Both the position numbers and the translations under genes were made by a program. Under the pieces are notes generated by a model that worked only from the letters and a program-made list of their open reading frames with translations, did not search any database and was not told where the DNA came from. Of a DNA stretch of 38,992 nt, positions 17,620 to 25,903 are shown in pieces (positions within the stretch are counted from its first letter, which is position 1; each line of letters starts with the position of its first letter). Source of the stretch: Porticoccaceae bacterium (GTDB lineage: Bacteria; Pseudomonadota; Gammaproteobacteria; Pseudomonadales; Porticoccaceae); assembly GCA_018664075.1 (NCBI GenBank), contig JABJOY010000009.1:1-38992 (forward strand), given 5' to 3'.

Positions 17620-18339
17620 ATGGTCAAGCTGATAAAAATTGTTTTTGTGCTAGTTGTGGTGTTGGGTATTTTACTGGTGATGAACCTGGGCAGTGGCCTT
17701 AAAACAATGGTAGAGACTCTGGGGCCAGAAATGACCCAGTCCGAGGTTAGTCTCAGGCGCGCGGAGATTTCTTTATTTTCTGGCGAGGGCAGCTTCCATG
17801 ATTTGGTGATTGGCAATCCCCAGGGTTTCGATACTCCCCGAGCGTTCTCTCTGGGCGAGATCAGTTTTAGTCTAAACAACGAGTCTCTGGCAACGGATAT
17901 TATTGTTGTAGAGTCCCTGCGCATTGTGGCGCCAGAGGTGACCATGGAGTCTGCCCGGGGAGGCAGTAATCTAGACAGAATTGAACATAATATTGCCAGT
18001 TTTCTTGGCACTGGCGGTCATGAGTCTACCGAGGCTGGCAAGAAAATTGTGATAAAGGATTTATTGATTACAGATGGCAAGCTGAAATATGCATTGGTAG
18101 GGGACAAAACTCTGGAGTTGCCATTGCCAGAGCTACATTTGACCAATATTGGTGAGCCCGGGCAGGGGCTGTCCATGGCAGAGGCCTCGGCAAAAATTAT
18201 TGCGGCTATCTCCAAGGGCGCCAGCAAAACCGTTCTGAACTCCGGCTCGTTAAAAGATATAGGTGGTGATCTGGAAGGGCAGATCAAAGACAAGGCCAGC
18301 AAAATCAAAGGCCTGTTTAAGGGGCTTAAGACGCCTTAG
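17620..18339 (+). CDS. AsmA-like envelope protein of unknown function
   Basis: A 239-aa protein with one N-terminal membrane helix ([19 protein letters not shown], residues 6-24) and the rest outside the membrane. The segment [36 protein letters not shown], followed by [11 protein letters not shown], has the pattern seen in AsmA/DUF748-like proteins, where beta-rich repeats describe functions as distance from the membrane. AsmA-family proteins act in lipid transport and outer-membrane assembly; this short form has no assigned role. TTGAGGA precedes the ATG. Its stop codon overlaps the convergent smpB by 4 bp. Confidence 0.55.
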   Translation: MVKLIKIVFVLVVVLGILLVMNLGSGLKTMVETLGPEMTQSEVSLRRAEISLFSGEGSFHDLVIGNPQGFDTPRAFSLGEISFSLNNESLATDIIVVESLRIVAPEVTMESARGGSNLDRIEHNIASFLGTGGHESTEAGKKIVIKDLLITDGKLKYALVGDKTLELPLPELHLTNIGEPGQGLSMAEASAKIIAAISKGASKTVLNSGSLKDIGGDLEGQIKDKASKIKGLFKGLKTP

Positions 18340-18809
18340 TTGTGGCGCATCAACCGCTGTTTCTGACGGTTCCAGTCACGCTCTTTATCATCCATTCGCT
18401 TGTCATAGGCCACCTTGCCTTTGGCCAGCGCGATCTCGCATTTAATCAGGTGACCTTTCCAGTAAAGGGCGGTGCAGACACAGGTGTGACCCTTCTGGTT
18501 GACCCCTTCCTCGAGCTTTTGCAGCTCCCGGTGGTTAAGCAGCAATTTTCTGGTGCGGGTGGGGTCGGTAACATAATGGGTTGAGGCAGCGGGCAATGGG
18601 GTAATGTTGGTGCCAATCAAAAAAGCTTCCCCATTTTTGATAAACACATAGGTGTCAGTCAGGTTAACCCTGCTCTCTCTAAGGCTTTTAACTTCCCAGC
18701 CGAGCAGCGACAGGCCGGCCTCAAAGGTCTCTTCGATAAAATAGTCGTGCTTGACCTTGCGGTTAAGGGCAATAGTGTTGGATTGTTGCTTGGGTTTCTT
18801 CTTGCTCAT
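18336..18809 (-). CDS. smpB: SsrA-binding protein SmpB
   Basis: A 157-aa partner of tmRNA in trans-translation; it binds ssrA RNA and positions it in the stalled ribosome's A site. [38 protein letters not shown] (residues 13-50) and [15 protein letters not shown] are diagnostic. The basic C-terminal tail that enters the mRNA channel is present ([17 protein letters not shown]). No ssrA gene is seen nearby. The ATG lies right after a strong -10 box, so the transcript may be leaderless. The cluster with ratA, ratB, bamE and fur is conserved. Confidence 0.97.
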   Translation of the reverse strand: MSKKKPKQQSNTIALNRKVKHDYFIEETFEAGLSLLGWEVKSLRESRVNLTDTYVFIKNGEAFLIGTNITPLPAASTHYVTDPTRTRKLLLNHRELQKLEEGVNQKGHTCVCTALYWKGHLIKCEIALAKGKVAYDKRMDDKERDWNRQKQRLMRHN

Positions 18810-18816
18810 GGCCCAG

Positions 18817-18844
18817 ATTATACGTGGGCGCTGGGCATTGTCAT
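18817..18844 (-). promoter_or_regulatory. Promoter of smpB
   Basis: On the minus strand ATGACA (18839-18844) and a perfect TATAAT (18817-18822) are spaced by 16 bp. The expected start of transcription falls at about 18810, one base before the smpB ATG, leaving no room for a Shine-Dalgarno sequence. Confidence 0.65.
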
Positions 18845-18938
18845 AAGGTATTCATAAACAACTGCGCAATTTCTCAAGTTTATTCGCTAGCCAGCTGTTG
18901 TGGGTTACAATTCAATCCATAAATACATGGGGTTTATT

Positions 18939-20312
18939 ATGGCGTTACAACAAAAAGGAATGCATGGCACCTGGGTCAGCCGCTGGACATTTATTATGGC
19001 CGCCACAGGCTCGGCAGTGGGCCTGGGCAATATGTGGAAGTTTCCCTATGTTGCGGGCAGCAACGGAGGCGGCGCCTTCGTGTTGATGTATCTGGCCTGC
19101 ATTCTGCTGATTGGTGTCCCAGTGATGATGGCCGAGGTAATGATTGGCCGCCATGGTCGCAAGAGCCCGATTAATTCGATGCGTGATGCTGTCGATGACA
19201 GTGGGGCAGATCCTCGATGGGGCTATGTCGGCTGGATGGGGGTGGCTGCAGGCATGCTGATCCTGTCGTTTTATGCGGTTATTGCTGGCTGGGCGCTGGA
19301 TTATATTTTTGAAGTGGCATCGGGTAATTTAATTGGCGTCAACGGGGCATCAGCTGGTGCAGTGTTTGATCAGTTGCTCAATGACCCCGGTCGCCTGGTG
19401 CTCTGGCAAACGGTGTTTATGTTGCTCTGTGTCGGCGTTGTGGTCGGCGGTGTAAAGCGGGGCCTGGGTGTTGCGGTAGAGATCCTGATGCCACTGCTGT
19501 TTGTGATGATGTTGATATTGCTGGGCTTTGCTGTTGTAAAAGGTAATTTCAGCGCTGCTTGGGCTTTCCTGTTTAGTTTCAATTTTGAGGCTCTGAGTTG
19601 GCGGGCTGTACTTGAGGCGATGGGTCAGGCGTTCTTTACCCTGAGTATAGGTATGGGCGCCATTATGGCCTACGGTGCCTACATGCCTCAGAATGCCAAT
19701 ATAGGTAAAACTATTCTGGTGGTGGCCTTCTTTGATAGCTCTGTGGCGATTATCTCCGGTCTGATTATCTTCTCCATTGTGTTTGCGACCCAGGGTGTTG
19801 AACCCAGTGCCGGCCCTGGGCTAATGTTTATCAGCCTGCCGGTTGCTTTTGGTGCCATGCCTGGGGGTGTGTTGATTGGCTCGATTTTCTTTGTGCTGGT
19901 GTCTATTGCGGCTTGGAGTTCGGCGATATCGCTGCTTGAACCCTGTGTGGCTTGGTTGATAGAGACAAAGAATATGGGCCGTATTACAGCCAACCTGTTG
20001 CTGGCAGGGTTTGCCTGGCTGCTGGGTCTGGGTTCTGTGTTCTCATTTAATATTTGGTCTGAATACAAGCTGGCTGGTTTTACCTTCTTTGATTTCCTCG
20101 ATTTCCTGACTGCCAATATTATGTTGCCGCTGTCTGGTCTGATGATCGCCCTGTTTGTAGGTTTTGTGATGAAAGAAGAGGCGGTCAACGCTGAGTTAGA
20201 GGGAACCCCCAGCCTGGTAGCTGAATTTTGGCGCACCACGTTGCGTTACATAGCACCTGTTGCCATTGCCGCGGTTTTTGTTATGGGCATTTACGATAAA
20301 TTTTTGTCTTAG
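18939..20312 (+). CDS. Sodium-dependent transporter, neurotransmitter:sodium symporter family
   Basis: A 457-aa inner-membrane protein with eleven or twelve hydrophobic helices. The TM1 signature GSAVGLGNMWKFPYVAGSNGGGAF near residue 23 carries the unwound sodium/substrate site, and TLSIGMGAIMAYGAYMP is the TM6 counterpart. Bacterial members such as LeuT and TnaT import amino acids with sodium; the substrate here is unknown. The frame opens at a GTG at 18900, but GGGG 6 nt before the ATG at 18939 favours MALQQKG as the start. It is inserted between smpB and ratA, which are neighbours in many relatives. Confidence 0.92.
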   Translation: MALQQKGMHGTWVSRWTFIMAATGSAVGLGNMWKFPYVAGSNGGGAFVLMYLACILLIGVPVMMAEVMIGRHGRKSPINSMRDAVDDSGADPRWGYVGWMGVAAGMLILSFYAVIAGWALDYIFEVASGNLIGVNGASAGAVFDQLLNDPGRLVLWQTVFMLLCVGVVVGGVKRGLGVAVEILMPLLFVMMLILLGFAVVKGNFSAAWAFLFSFNFEALSWRAVLEAMGQAFFTLSIGMGAIMAYGAYMPQNANIGKTILVVAFFDSSVAIISGLIIFSIVFATQGVEPSAGPGLMFISLPVAFGAMPGGVLIGSIFFVLVSIAAWSSAISLLEPCVAWLIETKNMGRITANLLLAGFAWLLGLGSVFSFNIWSEYKLAGFTFFDFLDFLTANIMLPLSGLMIALFVGFVMKEEAVNAELEGTPSLVAEFWRTTLRYIAPVAIAAVFVMGIYDKFLS

Positions 20313-20323
20313 GCTGTTTTTGA

Positions 20324-20770
20324 ATGACGGTTATTTCTCGCTCGGCACTGGTCATGCACTCTGCACAGGCTATGTATGATCTGGTCAATGATGTGGCCAG
20401 CTACCCACAATTTATGGATGGCTGTGCGGCGGTTGAGGTGTTTGAGCATACAGAGCAGACTATGCTGGCGCGGCTGGTTTTAAAGAAAGCTGGTGTGCAG
20501 ATCAGTTTAGTGACCCGCAATAGCTTGCAGTCCCCCCGGCAGATTGAGATGCATTTGGAAGACGGGCCATTTAAAAAACTCAAAGGGCTGTGGCTGTTTA
20601 AGCCCCTAACCGAAGAGGCCTGCAAGGTATCTTTGGATCTGGAGTTTGAATTTAGCAGCAGAGGTATGGGGCTGGCGGCCTCTAACCTGTTTTCTGGCGT
20701 GGCTAATAATTTGGTGGACTCGCTGTGTCAGCGAGCCGATAAAGTGTTTTTGGAGCAGAGCAATGACTGA
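20324..20770 (+). CDS. ratA: RatA-type SRPBCC protein (coenzyme Q-binding family)
   Basis: A 148-aa START/polyketide-cyclase fold protein. SRSALVMHSAQAMYDLVNDVASYPQFMDGCAAVEVFEH is the family's N-terminal pattern, and a C-terminal helix (MGLAASNLFSGVANNLVDSLCQRADKVF) closes the lipid cavity. E. coli RatA was described as a toxin blocking 70S assembly, while its relatives (COQ10) bind ubiquinone, so the true role is unsettled. The last 8 bp overlap the start of ratB, the constant partner gene. Confidence 0.9.
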   Translation: MTVISRSALVMHSAQAMYDLVNDVASYPQFMDGCAAVEVFEHTEQTMLARLVLKKAGVQISLVTRNSLQSPRQIEMHLEDGPFKKLKGLWLFKPLTEEACKVSLDLEFEFSSRGMGLAASNLFSGVANNLVDSLCQRADKVFLEQSND

Positions 20771-21086
20771 GTTAATCAATGTGGAAGTGGCCTACGCGCT
20801 GCCTCAAAAACAGGTGTTGAAAGCACTCACCGTGGCTTCTGGCACCACTGCTCTGCAGGCGATAGAACAGTCCGGTATTTTGCAGGATTTCCCGGAGATC
20901 GATACAAATAGCGACAGTATTGGTGTTTTTTCGCAGGTTTTAGGCACAAAGGGCTTGGCTGAGCCTGCTGTTTACCAGCTGCAGCCAATGGATAGAGTAG
21001 AGATTTATCGCCCGCTGATTGCCGACCCCAAAGAAGTGCGTCGCCGCCGTGCCGAGGAGGCCAAAGCGAAGCGCGAGCAGGGCTAG
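20763..21086 (+). CDS. ratB: RnfH/RatB-family ubiquitin-like protein
   Basis: A 107-aa protein with a beta-grasp fold. VEVAYALPQKQVLKALTV, then the GTTALQAIEQSGIL helix, VGVFSQVL-like and DRVEIYRPLIADPKEVRRRRAEEA endings are typical of RnfH (YfjF). The function is unknown; the genes always pair with ratA. The ATG at 20763 lies within the last codons of ratA, so translation is probably coupled. The basic/acidic helical tail is normal for the family. Confidence 0.92.
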   Translation: MTELINVEVAYALPQKQVLKALTVASGTTALQAIEQSGILQDFPEIDTNSDSIGVFSQVLGTKGLAEPAVYQLQPMDRVEIYRPLIADPKEVRRRRAEEAKAKREQG

Positions 21087-21101
21087 ATATTTGCGCCTGG
21101 T

Positions 21102-21455
21102 CTAGCGTTCTTCTGCGATCGCTGAGCTGGGCAGATAATCCCCGGTCATACGTTCCAGATTGCCTTCGCTATCAAAGTAGATGGTGACACGCTCTTCGGT
21201 TTTTCTACCTGCCGAGGTCACTCTGCTGTAAAAATAATCCCAGCGCTTCTGATTGAAGGTATCAATCACCAGTGGAGTGCCCAATACAAATTGTACCTGT
21301 GACATGCTCATGCCTGGGCGCAACTTATCTATCATCTCCTGATCAACAATATTGCCCTGTTGAATGTCGACTTTGTGAACCCCGGGAAACTTCAGCCAGG
21401 AGCAGCCAGTAGACAGTAGAGAAAAGGTAATCAGGCAGATAATTGTTAATCGCAT
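21102..21455 (-). CDS. bamE: Outer-membrane assembly lipoprotein BamE (SmpA/OmlA)
   Basis: A 117-aa lipoprotein of the BAM complex that folds outer-membrane proteins. The type II signal peptide ends in LSTGC (Cys18). The mature domain shows VHKVDIQQGNIVDQEMIDKLRPGMSMSQVQFVLGTPLV and WDYFYSR, the BamE signatures that contact BamD and phosphatidylglycerol. It is divergent from fur with a 70-bp shared promoter region, the usual gammaproteobacterial arrangement, and converges on ratB. Confidence 0.96.
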   Translation of the reverse strand: MRLTIICLITFSLLSTGCSWLKFPGVHKVDIQQGNIVDQEMIDKLRPGMSMSQVQFVLGTPLVIDTFNQKRWDYFYSRVTSAGRKTEERVTIYFDSEGNLERMTGDYLPSSAIAEER

Positions 21456-21525
21456 CGATGGGCTTCCAGTTGGTTGCGCGAACAGGGATAATACCTAATG
21501 ATGACAACATAGAGAAGAGGTAAGC

Positions 21526-21933
21526 ATGACTACGGAAGATCAGGAACTGAAAAAGGCAGGTCTCAAGGTCACATTACCCAGGGTCAAAATCCTGCAGATG
21601 CTGGAAAACAGCCCGGATCGCCATATGACCGCCGAAGATATTTATCAGTTGTTGCGCGATGCTGGTGAGGATGTGGGCATTGCAACTGTGTACCGGGTAC
21701 TCACCCAGTTCGAAGTGGCTGGTCTGATTGAGCGACATAATTTTGATAATGGGCCAGCGGTCTATGAACTGGATCGCGGTGAGCATCACGATCACATGGT
21801 CTGCACAGAGACCGGAGCAGTGATTGAATTCCACGACGCTGAAATTGAAAAAATCCAGGAGCAAATTGCCGAGCAAAAAGGCTATGAGCTGGTTGGACAC
21901 AACCTGGTTTTGTACGTCAAACCAAAAGCCTGA
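21526..21933 (+). CDS. fur: Ferric uptake regulator Fur
   Basis: A 135-aa iron-responsive repressor. The N-terminal winged helix (LKKAGLKVTLPRVKILQML, IATVYRVLTQFEVAGLI) is followed by the metal-binding dimerisation domain with ELDRGEHHDHMVC and HNLVLYV. Only one cysteine of the CxxC pair remains (VCTETG), as I recall it also is in Pseudomonas Fur, so this is not a defect. A GATAAT box at about 21489-21494 could be its -10; its complement reads ATTATC toward bamE. AGAGG precedes the ATG. Confidence 0.96.
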   Translation: MTTEDQELKKAGLKVTLPRVKILQMLENSPDRHMTAEDIYQLLRDAGEDVGIATVYRVLTQFEVAGLIERHNFDNGPAVYELDRGEHHDHMVCTETGAVIEFHDAEIEKIQEQIAEQKGYELVGHNLVLYVKPKA

Positions 21934-21967
21934 TAAACCAGGCACAGAATAATAATAAGAAGACAAT

Positions 21968-23347
21968 ATGACTCTGCAGCAACTCGAAGACTTTTTTAAT
22001 GCCTGGGCCGATATGATGTGGAGTACACCATTGGTGGTACTGCTGGTGGGTGGCGGCCTGTTCTTTATGTTCTATTCCCGCTTTCGCCCCTACAGATATT
22101 TTGGCCATGCCATCAATCTACTCAGGGGCAAGCTCGATGACCCCAATGATCCCGGACGTATCCCCCATGCTCAAGCCCTGTCCACGGCACTCTCGGGTAC
22201 CATTGGTCTGGGTAATATTGCCGGTGTGGCTATTGCCATCAGTATCGGTGGCCCCGGCGCGGTGTTCTGGATGTGGGTGACGGCCATTGTTGGGGTAGCC
22301 ACCAAATTCTACACTGCCTCCCTGGCCGTGATGTATCGCAGTGAGGGCTCCGACGGCACCCTGCACGGCGGCCCTATGTACGTGATTATGGAAGGCATGG
22401 GCAAACGCTGGTATCCATTGGCGGCGCTGTTTGCTGTGGCCTGCCTGATCGGTGCACTGCCTATTTTTCAGGCCAATCAGTTTATCCAGCTGTTGCGGGA
22501 TGTGATTGCCATTCCTGCGGGCTGGGCTACCAGCGAGTCCCATTTTGGCTTTGATCTGGCGGCCAGTTCAGTGGTTGCGCTGCTGGTGGCGATGGTGGTG
22601 ATTGGCCGTATTGAGCGTATCGGTAAACTGACGGTGCGCCTGGTCCCATCCATGGTGCTTTTATATCTGTTTATGACCATTACCGTGATGTTCAATTATG
22701 CGGCGGAGATTCCCGCCACTTTGCTGTTAATCGTTACCGATGCCTTCACTGGTGCGGCTGCTGCCGGAGGCTCAATTGGTGCTGTGATTATGATCGGTGT
22801 GCGCCGCGGTGCATTTTCCAATGAGGCTGGTATAGGCACCGAGTCCATGGCCCATGGTGCGGCAAAAACCGCTGAGCCCATTCGCGAAGGTGTTGTGGCT
22901 ATGGTGGGCCCGGTCATTGATACCTTGCTGGTCTGTACCTGCACGGCATTGATTATTTTGCTGACCGGTGTGTGGCAGACCGAAACTGGTGTGACCGGAG
23001 TGACCTTAACTGCACGGGCCATCGAGCAGGTATTCCCGGTGATGGGTATGTATCTGTTACTGCTAATGGTGGGGCTGCTGAGTTTTAGCACCATGGTTAC
23101 CATGTGGTTCTATGGGGTGAAATGCATGGGCTTTTTGCTCGGTGCTGATCGCCAGTACTGGTACACGCCAATTTATTTGGCACTGCTATTGGCCGGTGCT
23201 GTGGTATCCATGGATATTGTTAATGGGCTGATTCTGGCGACCTACGCCACCATGGCAATTCCAACAATGATCTCGGCGCTGTATCTGGCACCCAAGGTCA
23301 ATCAGGCGGCGAAGACCTATTTTGCCCGGCTGGATAAGGGTAAATAA
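21968..23347 (+). CDS. Alanine or glycine:cation symporter (AGCS family)
   Basis: A 459-aa inner-membrane protein with about eleven helices. The N-terminal ALSTALSGTIGLGNIAGVAIAISIGGPGAVFWMW and the central RRGAFSNEAGIGTESMAHGAAKT are the diagnostic AGCS motifs. Members take up alanine or glycine with sodium. It follows fur by 34 bp and may be read from the same promoter, though a functional link to iron is not evident. It is the second sodium-coupled amino-acid-type carrier within 5 kb. Confidence 0.93.
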   Translation: MTLQQLEDFFNAWADMMWSTPLVVLLVGGGLFFMFYSRFRPYRYFGHAINLLRGKLDDPNDPGRIPHAQALSTALSGTIGLGNIAGVAIAISIGGPGAVFWMWVTAIVGVATKFYTASLAVMYRSEGSDGTLHGGPMYVIMEGMGKRWYPLAALFAVACLIGALPIFQANQFIQLLRDVIAIPAGWATSESHFGFDLAASSVVALLVAMVVIGRIERIGKLTVRLVPSMVLLYLFMTITVMFNYAAEIPATLLLIVTDAFTGAAAAGGSIGAVIMIGVRRGAFSNEAGIGTESMAHGAAKTAEPIREGVVAMVGPVIDTLLVCTCTALIILLTGVWQTETGVTGVTLTARAIEQVFPVMGMYLLLLMVGLLSFSTMVTMWFYGVKCMGFLLGADRQYWYTPIYLALLLAGAVVSMDIVNGLILATYATMAIPTMISALYLAPKVNQAAKTYFARLDKGK

Positions 23348-23394
23348 CCCAGAGAAAACTATTTGTTTTATAGCATTTTGGTCTAGTCTTAAAA

Positions 23395-23448
23395 TCAGGT
23401 TGAAGAAGGTAAGGAAAACCTTCGTAGTTTCAATAACTTACCACCTGA
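23395..23448 (+). other. Self-complementary leader before the DUF2235 gene
   Basis: TCAGGT (23395-23400) pairs with ACCTGA (23443-23448) and GGTAAG (23408-23413) with CTTACC (23437-23442), giving a 12-bp stem with a 7-nt bulge. A competing small hairpin uses GAAGG (23405-23409) and CCTTC. The structure ends 35 bp before the ATG. It could be an mRNA leader structure or a weak terminator for the upstream symporter; no T tract follows. Confidence 0.35.
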
Positions 23449-23483
23449 CAATTGAATGACTAATCAATAACAAGGAAGTTGCT

Positions 23484-24518
23484 ATGAAACGTATTGTGAT
23501 CTGTGCCGACGGCACCTGGAATCGACCTGAGAAAGATCCGCAAGACCATCCTACCAATGTTTTAAAATTAGCCCGTGCGGTCAAACCCGTGGCCAGCGAT
23601 GGCATTGCCCAGCAGGTTTTCTACGACTGGGGTCTGGGCTCCTATCATGATGGAGCAGTGGCTGGCACCACCGGCCGTGGCATCAACAAAAATATTATGG
23701 ATAACTACCGCTACCTGGTGCAGAACTATGCCCCTGGTGATGAAATATATCTGTTTGGTTTTAGCCGCGGATCCTACACTATACGCAGTCTCTGCGGCCT
23801 GATTAACAACTGTGGGATTCTTAAGCGTCCGAACGCCCGGCTGATAGAATCTGCTTTTAGCCATTACAAAAAATCCGGTCCGGCGTTTCGTCCCGGCGGT
23901 GAAAAATCCAAAGCTTTTAGAGTGACCCATTCTCATCCCAATCGCACCATCAAGTTTGTCGGTGTCTGGGATACGGTTGGGGCTCTGGGCATTCCTTTTT
24001 CATTTTTGGGGCTAATGGATCGGGATGATGAATTTTATGACACCAAAATGGGGGACAATATTTCTATTGCCCGCCATGCTCTGGCCATTGACGAGTTGCG
24101 CTCGGATTTTGAGCCCACTATATGGCAGGATCGGGAGCATATGGATCTGCAGCAGGTGTGGTTTGCCGGGGTGCATAGCAATGTAGGTGGCAGTTATGCC
24201 CCGGACGCTGATGGTGGTGTGTTGTCGGATATTCCTATGGACTGGATTAGAAAGGAAGCCAAGGCTGCGGGACTGCACCTTGAAGCCCATATGGTGCAGG
24301 GGTTAAAACCAGTGCCAACGGCTACATTGCATCAGTCGCGCAAGCATATTTTCCGCTCCAAGCGACCCTTTCACCGGCCCATAGACCATGGCCATGGGCC
24401 GGTGTTAATACACAGGTCGGTGAAACAACGCTGGGAGGCGGATGCCAAATACAGGCCGAAGAATCTGCTGAGTTATTTAGCGGACCACAATGGCCAGTGG
24501 CCCGCTCTTATTGGCTAG
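23484..24518 (+). CDS. DUF2235 alpha/beta-hydrolase (phospholipase-like)
   Basis: A 344-aa protein of the DUF2235 family. KRIVICADGTWNRPEKD (N-terminal nucleophile-domain strand), the GFSRGS nucleophile elbow (GxSxG, about residue 94), FVGVWDTVGALGIP and the C-terminal VWFAGVHSNVGGSY are the family signatures, giving a plausible Ser-Asp-His triad. Some relatives are type VI secretion phospholipase effectors (Tle1), but no secretion, VgrG or immunity gene lies nearby and there is no signal peptide, so a housekeeping cytoplasmic hydrolase is as likely. AGGAAG lies 7 nt before the ATG. It converges on the glutathione peroxidase gene with a 3-bp gap. Confidence 0.85.
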   Translation: MKRIVICADGTWNRPEKDPQDHPTNVLKLARAVKPVASDGIAQQVFYDWGLGSYHDGAVAGTTGRGINKNIMDNYRYLVQNYAPGDEIYLFGFSRGSYTIRSLCGLINNCGILKRPNARLIESAFSHYKKSGPAFRPGGEKSKAFRVTHSHPNRTIKFVGVWDTVGALGIPFSFLGLMDRDDEFYDTKMGDNISIARHALAIDELRSDFEPTIWQDREHMDLQQVWFAGVHSNVGGSYAPDADGGVLSDIPMDWIRKEAKAAGLHLEAHMVQGLKPVPTATLHQSRKHIFRSKRPFHRPIDHGHGPVLIHRSVKQRWEADAKYRPKNLLSYLADHNGQWPALIG

Positions 24519-24521
24519 GGT

Positions 24522-25007
24522 TTAAAGCAGCTTCTCTATAGATTTGGCCAGATCCGCTGGTTTGGTGATGGTGGCAAAACGATCTGTCACCTGACCTTCG
24601 CGATCAACCAGAAACTTGGTGAAGTTCCATTTGATATTGTTGTTAAACAGACCGCCGGCCTGCTTGGTCAGATAGCTGTACAACGGGTGTCGCCCGGCAC
24701 CATTGACTTCAATTTTACCCATTACTGGAAAGCTCAGGCCATAGTTCATCTGGCAGAATTCCTGCACCTCTGCATTGGTACCTGGCTCCTGGCCCCGGAA
24801 CTGATTGCAGGGCAGAGCAATAATCACCAGACCGCGCTCGGCATAGGTATCGTGCAATTTCTGCAGTCCTTCATACTGAGGGGTAAAGCCACATTTACTG
24901 GCAGTGTTGACGATCAGCACTACCTTGCCCCTATAGGCGTCCAGTGCCTGCTCATCTCCGCTGCTGGTGGGTACCGAAAAGTCGTAGATGGAATCTGGCT
25001 GAGACAT
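24522..25007 (-). CDS. Glutathione peroxidase (cysteine type)
   Basis: A 161-aa thiol peroxidase that reduces hydroperoxides with thioredoxin or glutathione. The nucleophile is in VNTASKCGFTPQYEGL (Cys about residue 38, in place of selenocysteine). The tetrad partners are present in LPCNQFRGQEPG (Gln) and IKWNFTKFLVD (Trp, Asn). Length fits the short bacterial BtuE-type form. It lies 22 bp after panB on the same strand and is probably co-transcribed, occupying the place where panC stands in Pseudomonas. Confidence 0.95.
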   Translation of the reverse strand: MSQPDSIYDFSVPTSSGDEQALDAYRGKVVLIVNTASKCGFTPQYEGLQKLHDTYAERGLVIIALPCNQFRGQEPGTNAEVQEFCQMNYGLSFPVMGKIEVNGAGRHPLYSYLTKQAGGLFNNNIKWNFTKFLVDREGQVTDRFATITKPADLAKSIEKLL

Positions 25008-25029
25008 ATTTTTACCTTATTGTTATTGG

Positions 25030-25821
25030 TTATTTAAAGCAGTGTTCTGGCGCTGGAAAAGTACCAGAGCGAACCTCATTGCCATAGGCAATAATGGCCT
25101 CCTGAATACTGGCGTTTTGATCGAGGAAATTCTTGGAAAACTTGGGCAGGCGCTGGGAAATGCCGAGCATATCCTGCAGCACCAGTACCTGAGCATCTGT
25201 ATCCGGGCCAGCGCCAATACCTATAACCGGAATATGCAGTGCCTGGGATAATGCCCGGCCAAGCGAGGAGGGCACACATTCAACAACAATCAGGTCAGCA
25301 CCGGCTTCTTCCAATACCTGAGCTTCGGCAATCATCTGCTGGGCCGACTCTTCTTCTTTGCCCTGTACCTTATAGCCACCCAGTTTGTGTACCGACTGGG
25401 GTGTCAGGCCAACATGGCCGCACACGGGGATACCGCGCTCGGTGAGCATATAAATGGTCTCTGCCAGCCATTCTCCACCCTCAAGTTTAACCATCTGGGC
25501 GCCAGCCTGCATCAGGATGGCGGCATTGTCCATGGCCTGGCTTTCGCTGGCGTAGGACATAAATGGCATATCAGTCATCAGCAATGTGCGGCTGTTGCCC
25601 CGTTTAACGATTTCGGTGTGATAGGCCATTTCATCCACAGTTACCGGGATAGTGCTGTCGCGCCCCTGAATCACATTGCCCAGAGAATCCCCCACAAGGG
25701 TCACTTCAATACCTGCGGTTTCTATCATGCGGGAAAAGGTATAGTCGTAGGCAGTGATAACAGCAAATTTTTCGCCCGCCGCTTTTATGGCATTAAGGTT
25801 GCTGATGGTAGTGGTTTTCAT
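25030..25821 (-). CDS. panB: 3-methyl-2-oxobutanoate hydroxymethyltransferase
   Basis: A 263-aa enzyme of pantothenate synthesis that transfers a hydroxymethyl group from methylene-THF to ketoisovalerate. VITAYDYTFSRMIETAGIEVTLVGDSLGNVIQG (metal and substrate site), VKLEGGEW and the VCGHVGLTPQS segment are diagnostic. The frame opens at a TTG (25839), but the ATG at 25819-25821 gives the expected N-terminus. The family normally pairs with panC; panC is not in this window. Confidence 0.96.
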   Translation of the reverse strand: MKTTTISNLNAIKAAGEKFAVITAYDYTFSRMIETAGIEVTLVGDSLGNVIQGRDSTIPVTVDEMAYHTEIVKRGNSRTLLMTDMPFMSYASESQAMDNAAILMQAGAQMVKLEGGEWLAETIYMLTERGIPVCGHVGLTPQSVHKLGGYKVQGKEEESAQQMIAEAQVLEEAGADLIVVECVPSSLGRALSQALHIPVIGIGAGPDTDAQVLVLQDMLGISQRLPKFSKNFLDQNASIQEAIIAYGNEVRSGTFPAPEHCFK

Positions 25822-25903
25822 GGCGTGAACTAGCCTCAATCTGGTGGCAGGGACGCTACGTTACTGGGTTTCGTAGCTGATAACAAGTTGCCTGGTATCA
25901 AGC

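Noticed and set aside
21526-21933. Loss of one cysteine of the CxxC in Fur as a sign of altered function
   Set aside because: Pseudomonad Fur proteins, as I recall, also keep only the first cysteine.
23484-24518. Type VI secretion effector cassette
   Set aside because: No immunity gene, VgrG, PAAR or Hcp neighbour and no signal peptide; only the hydrolase itself is present.
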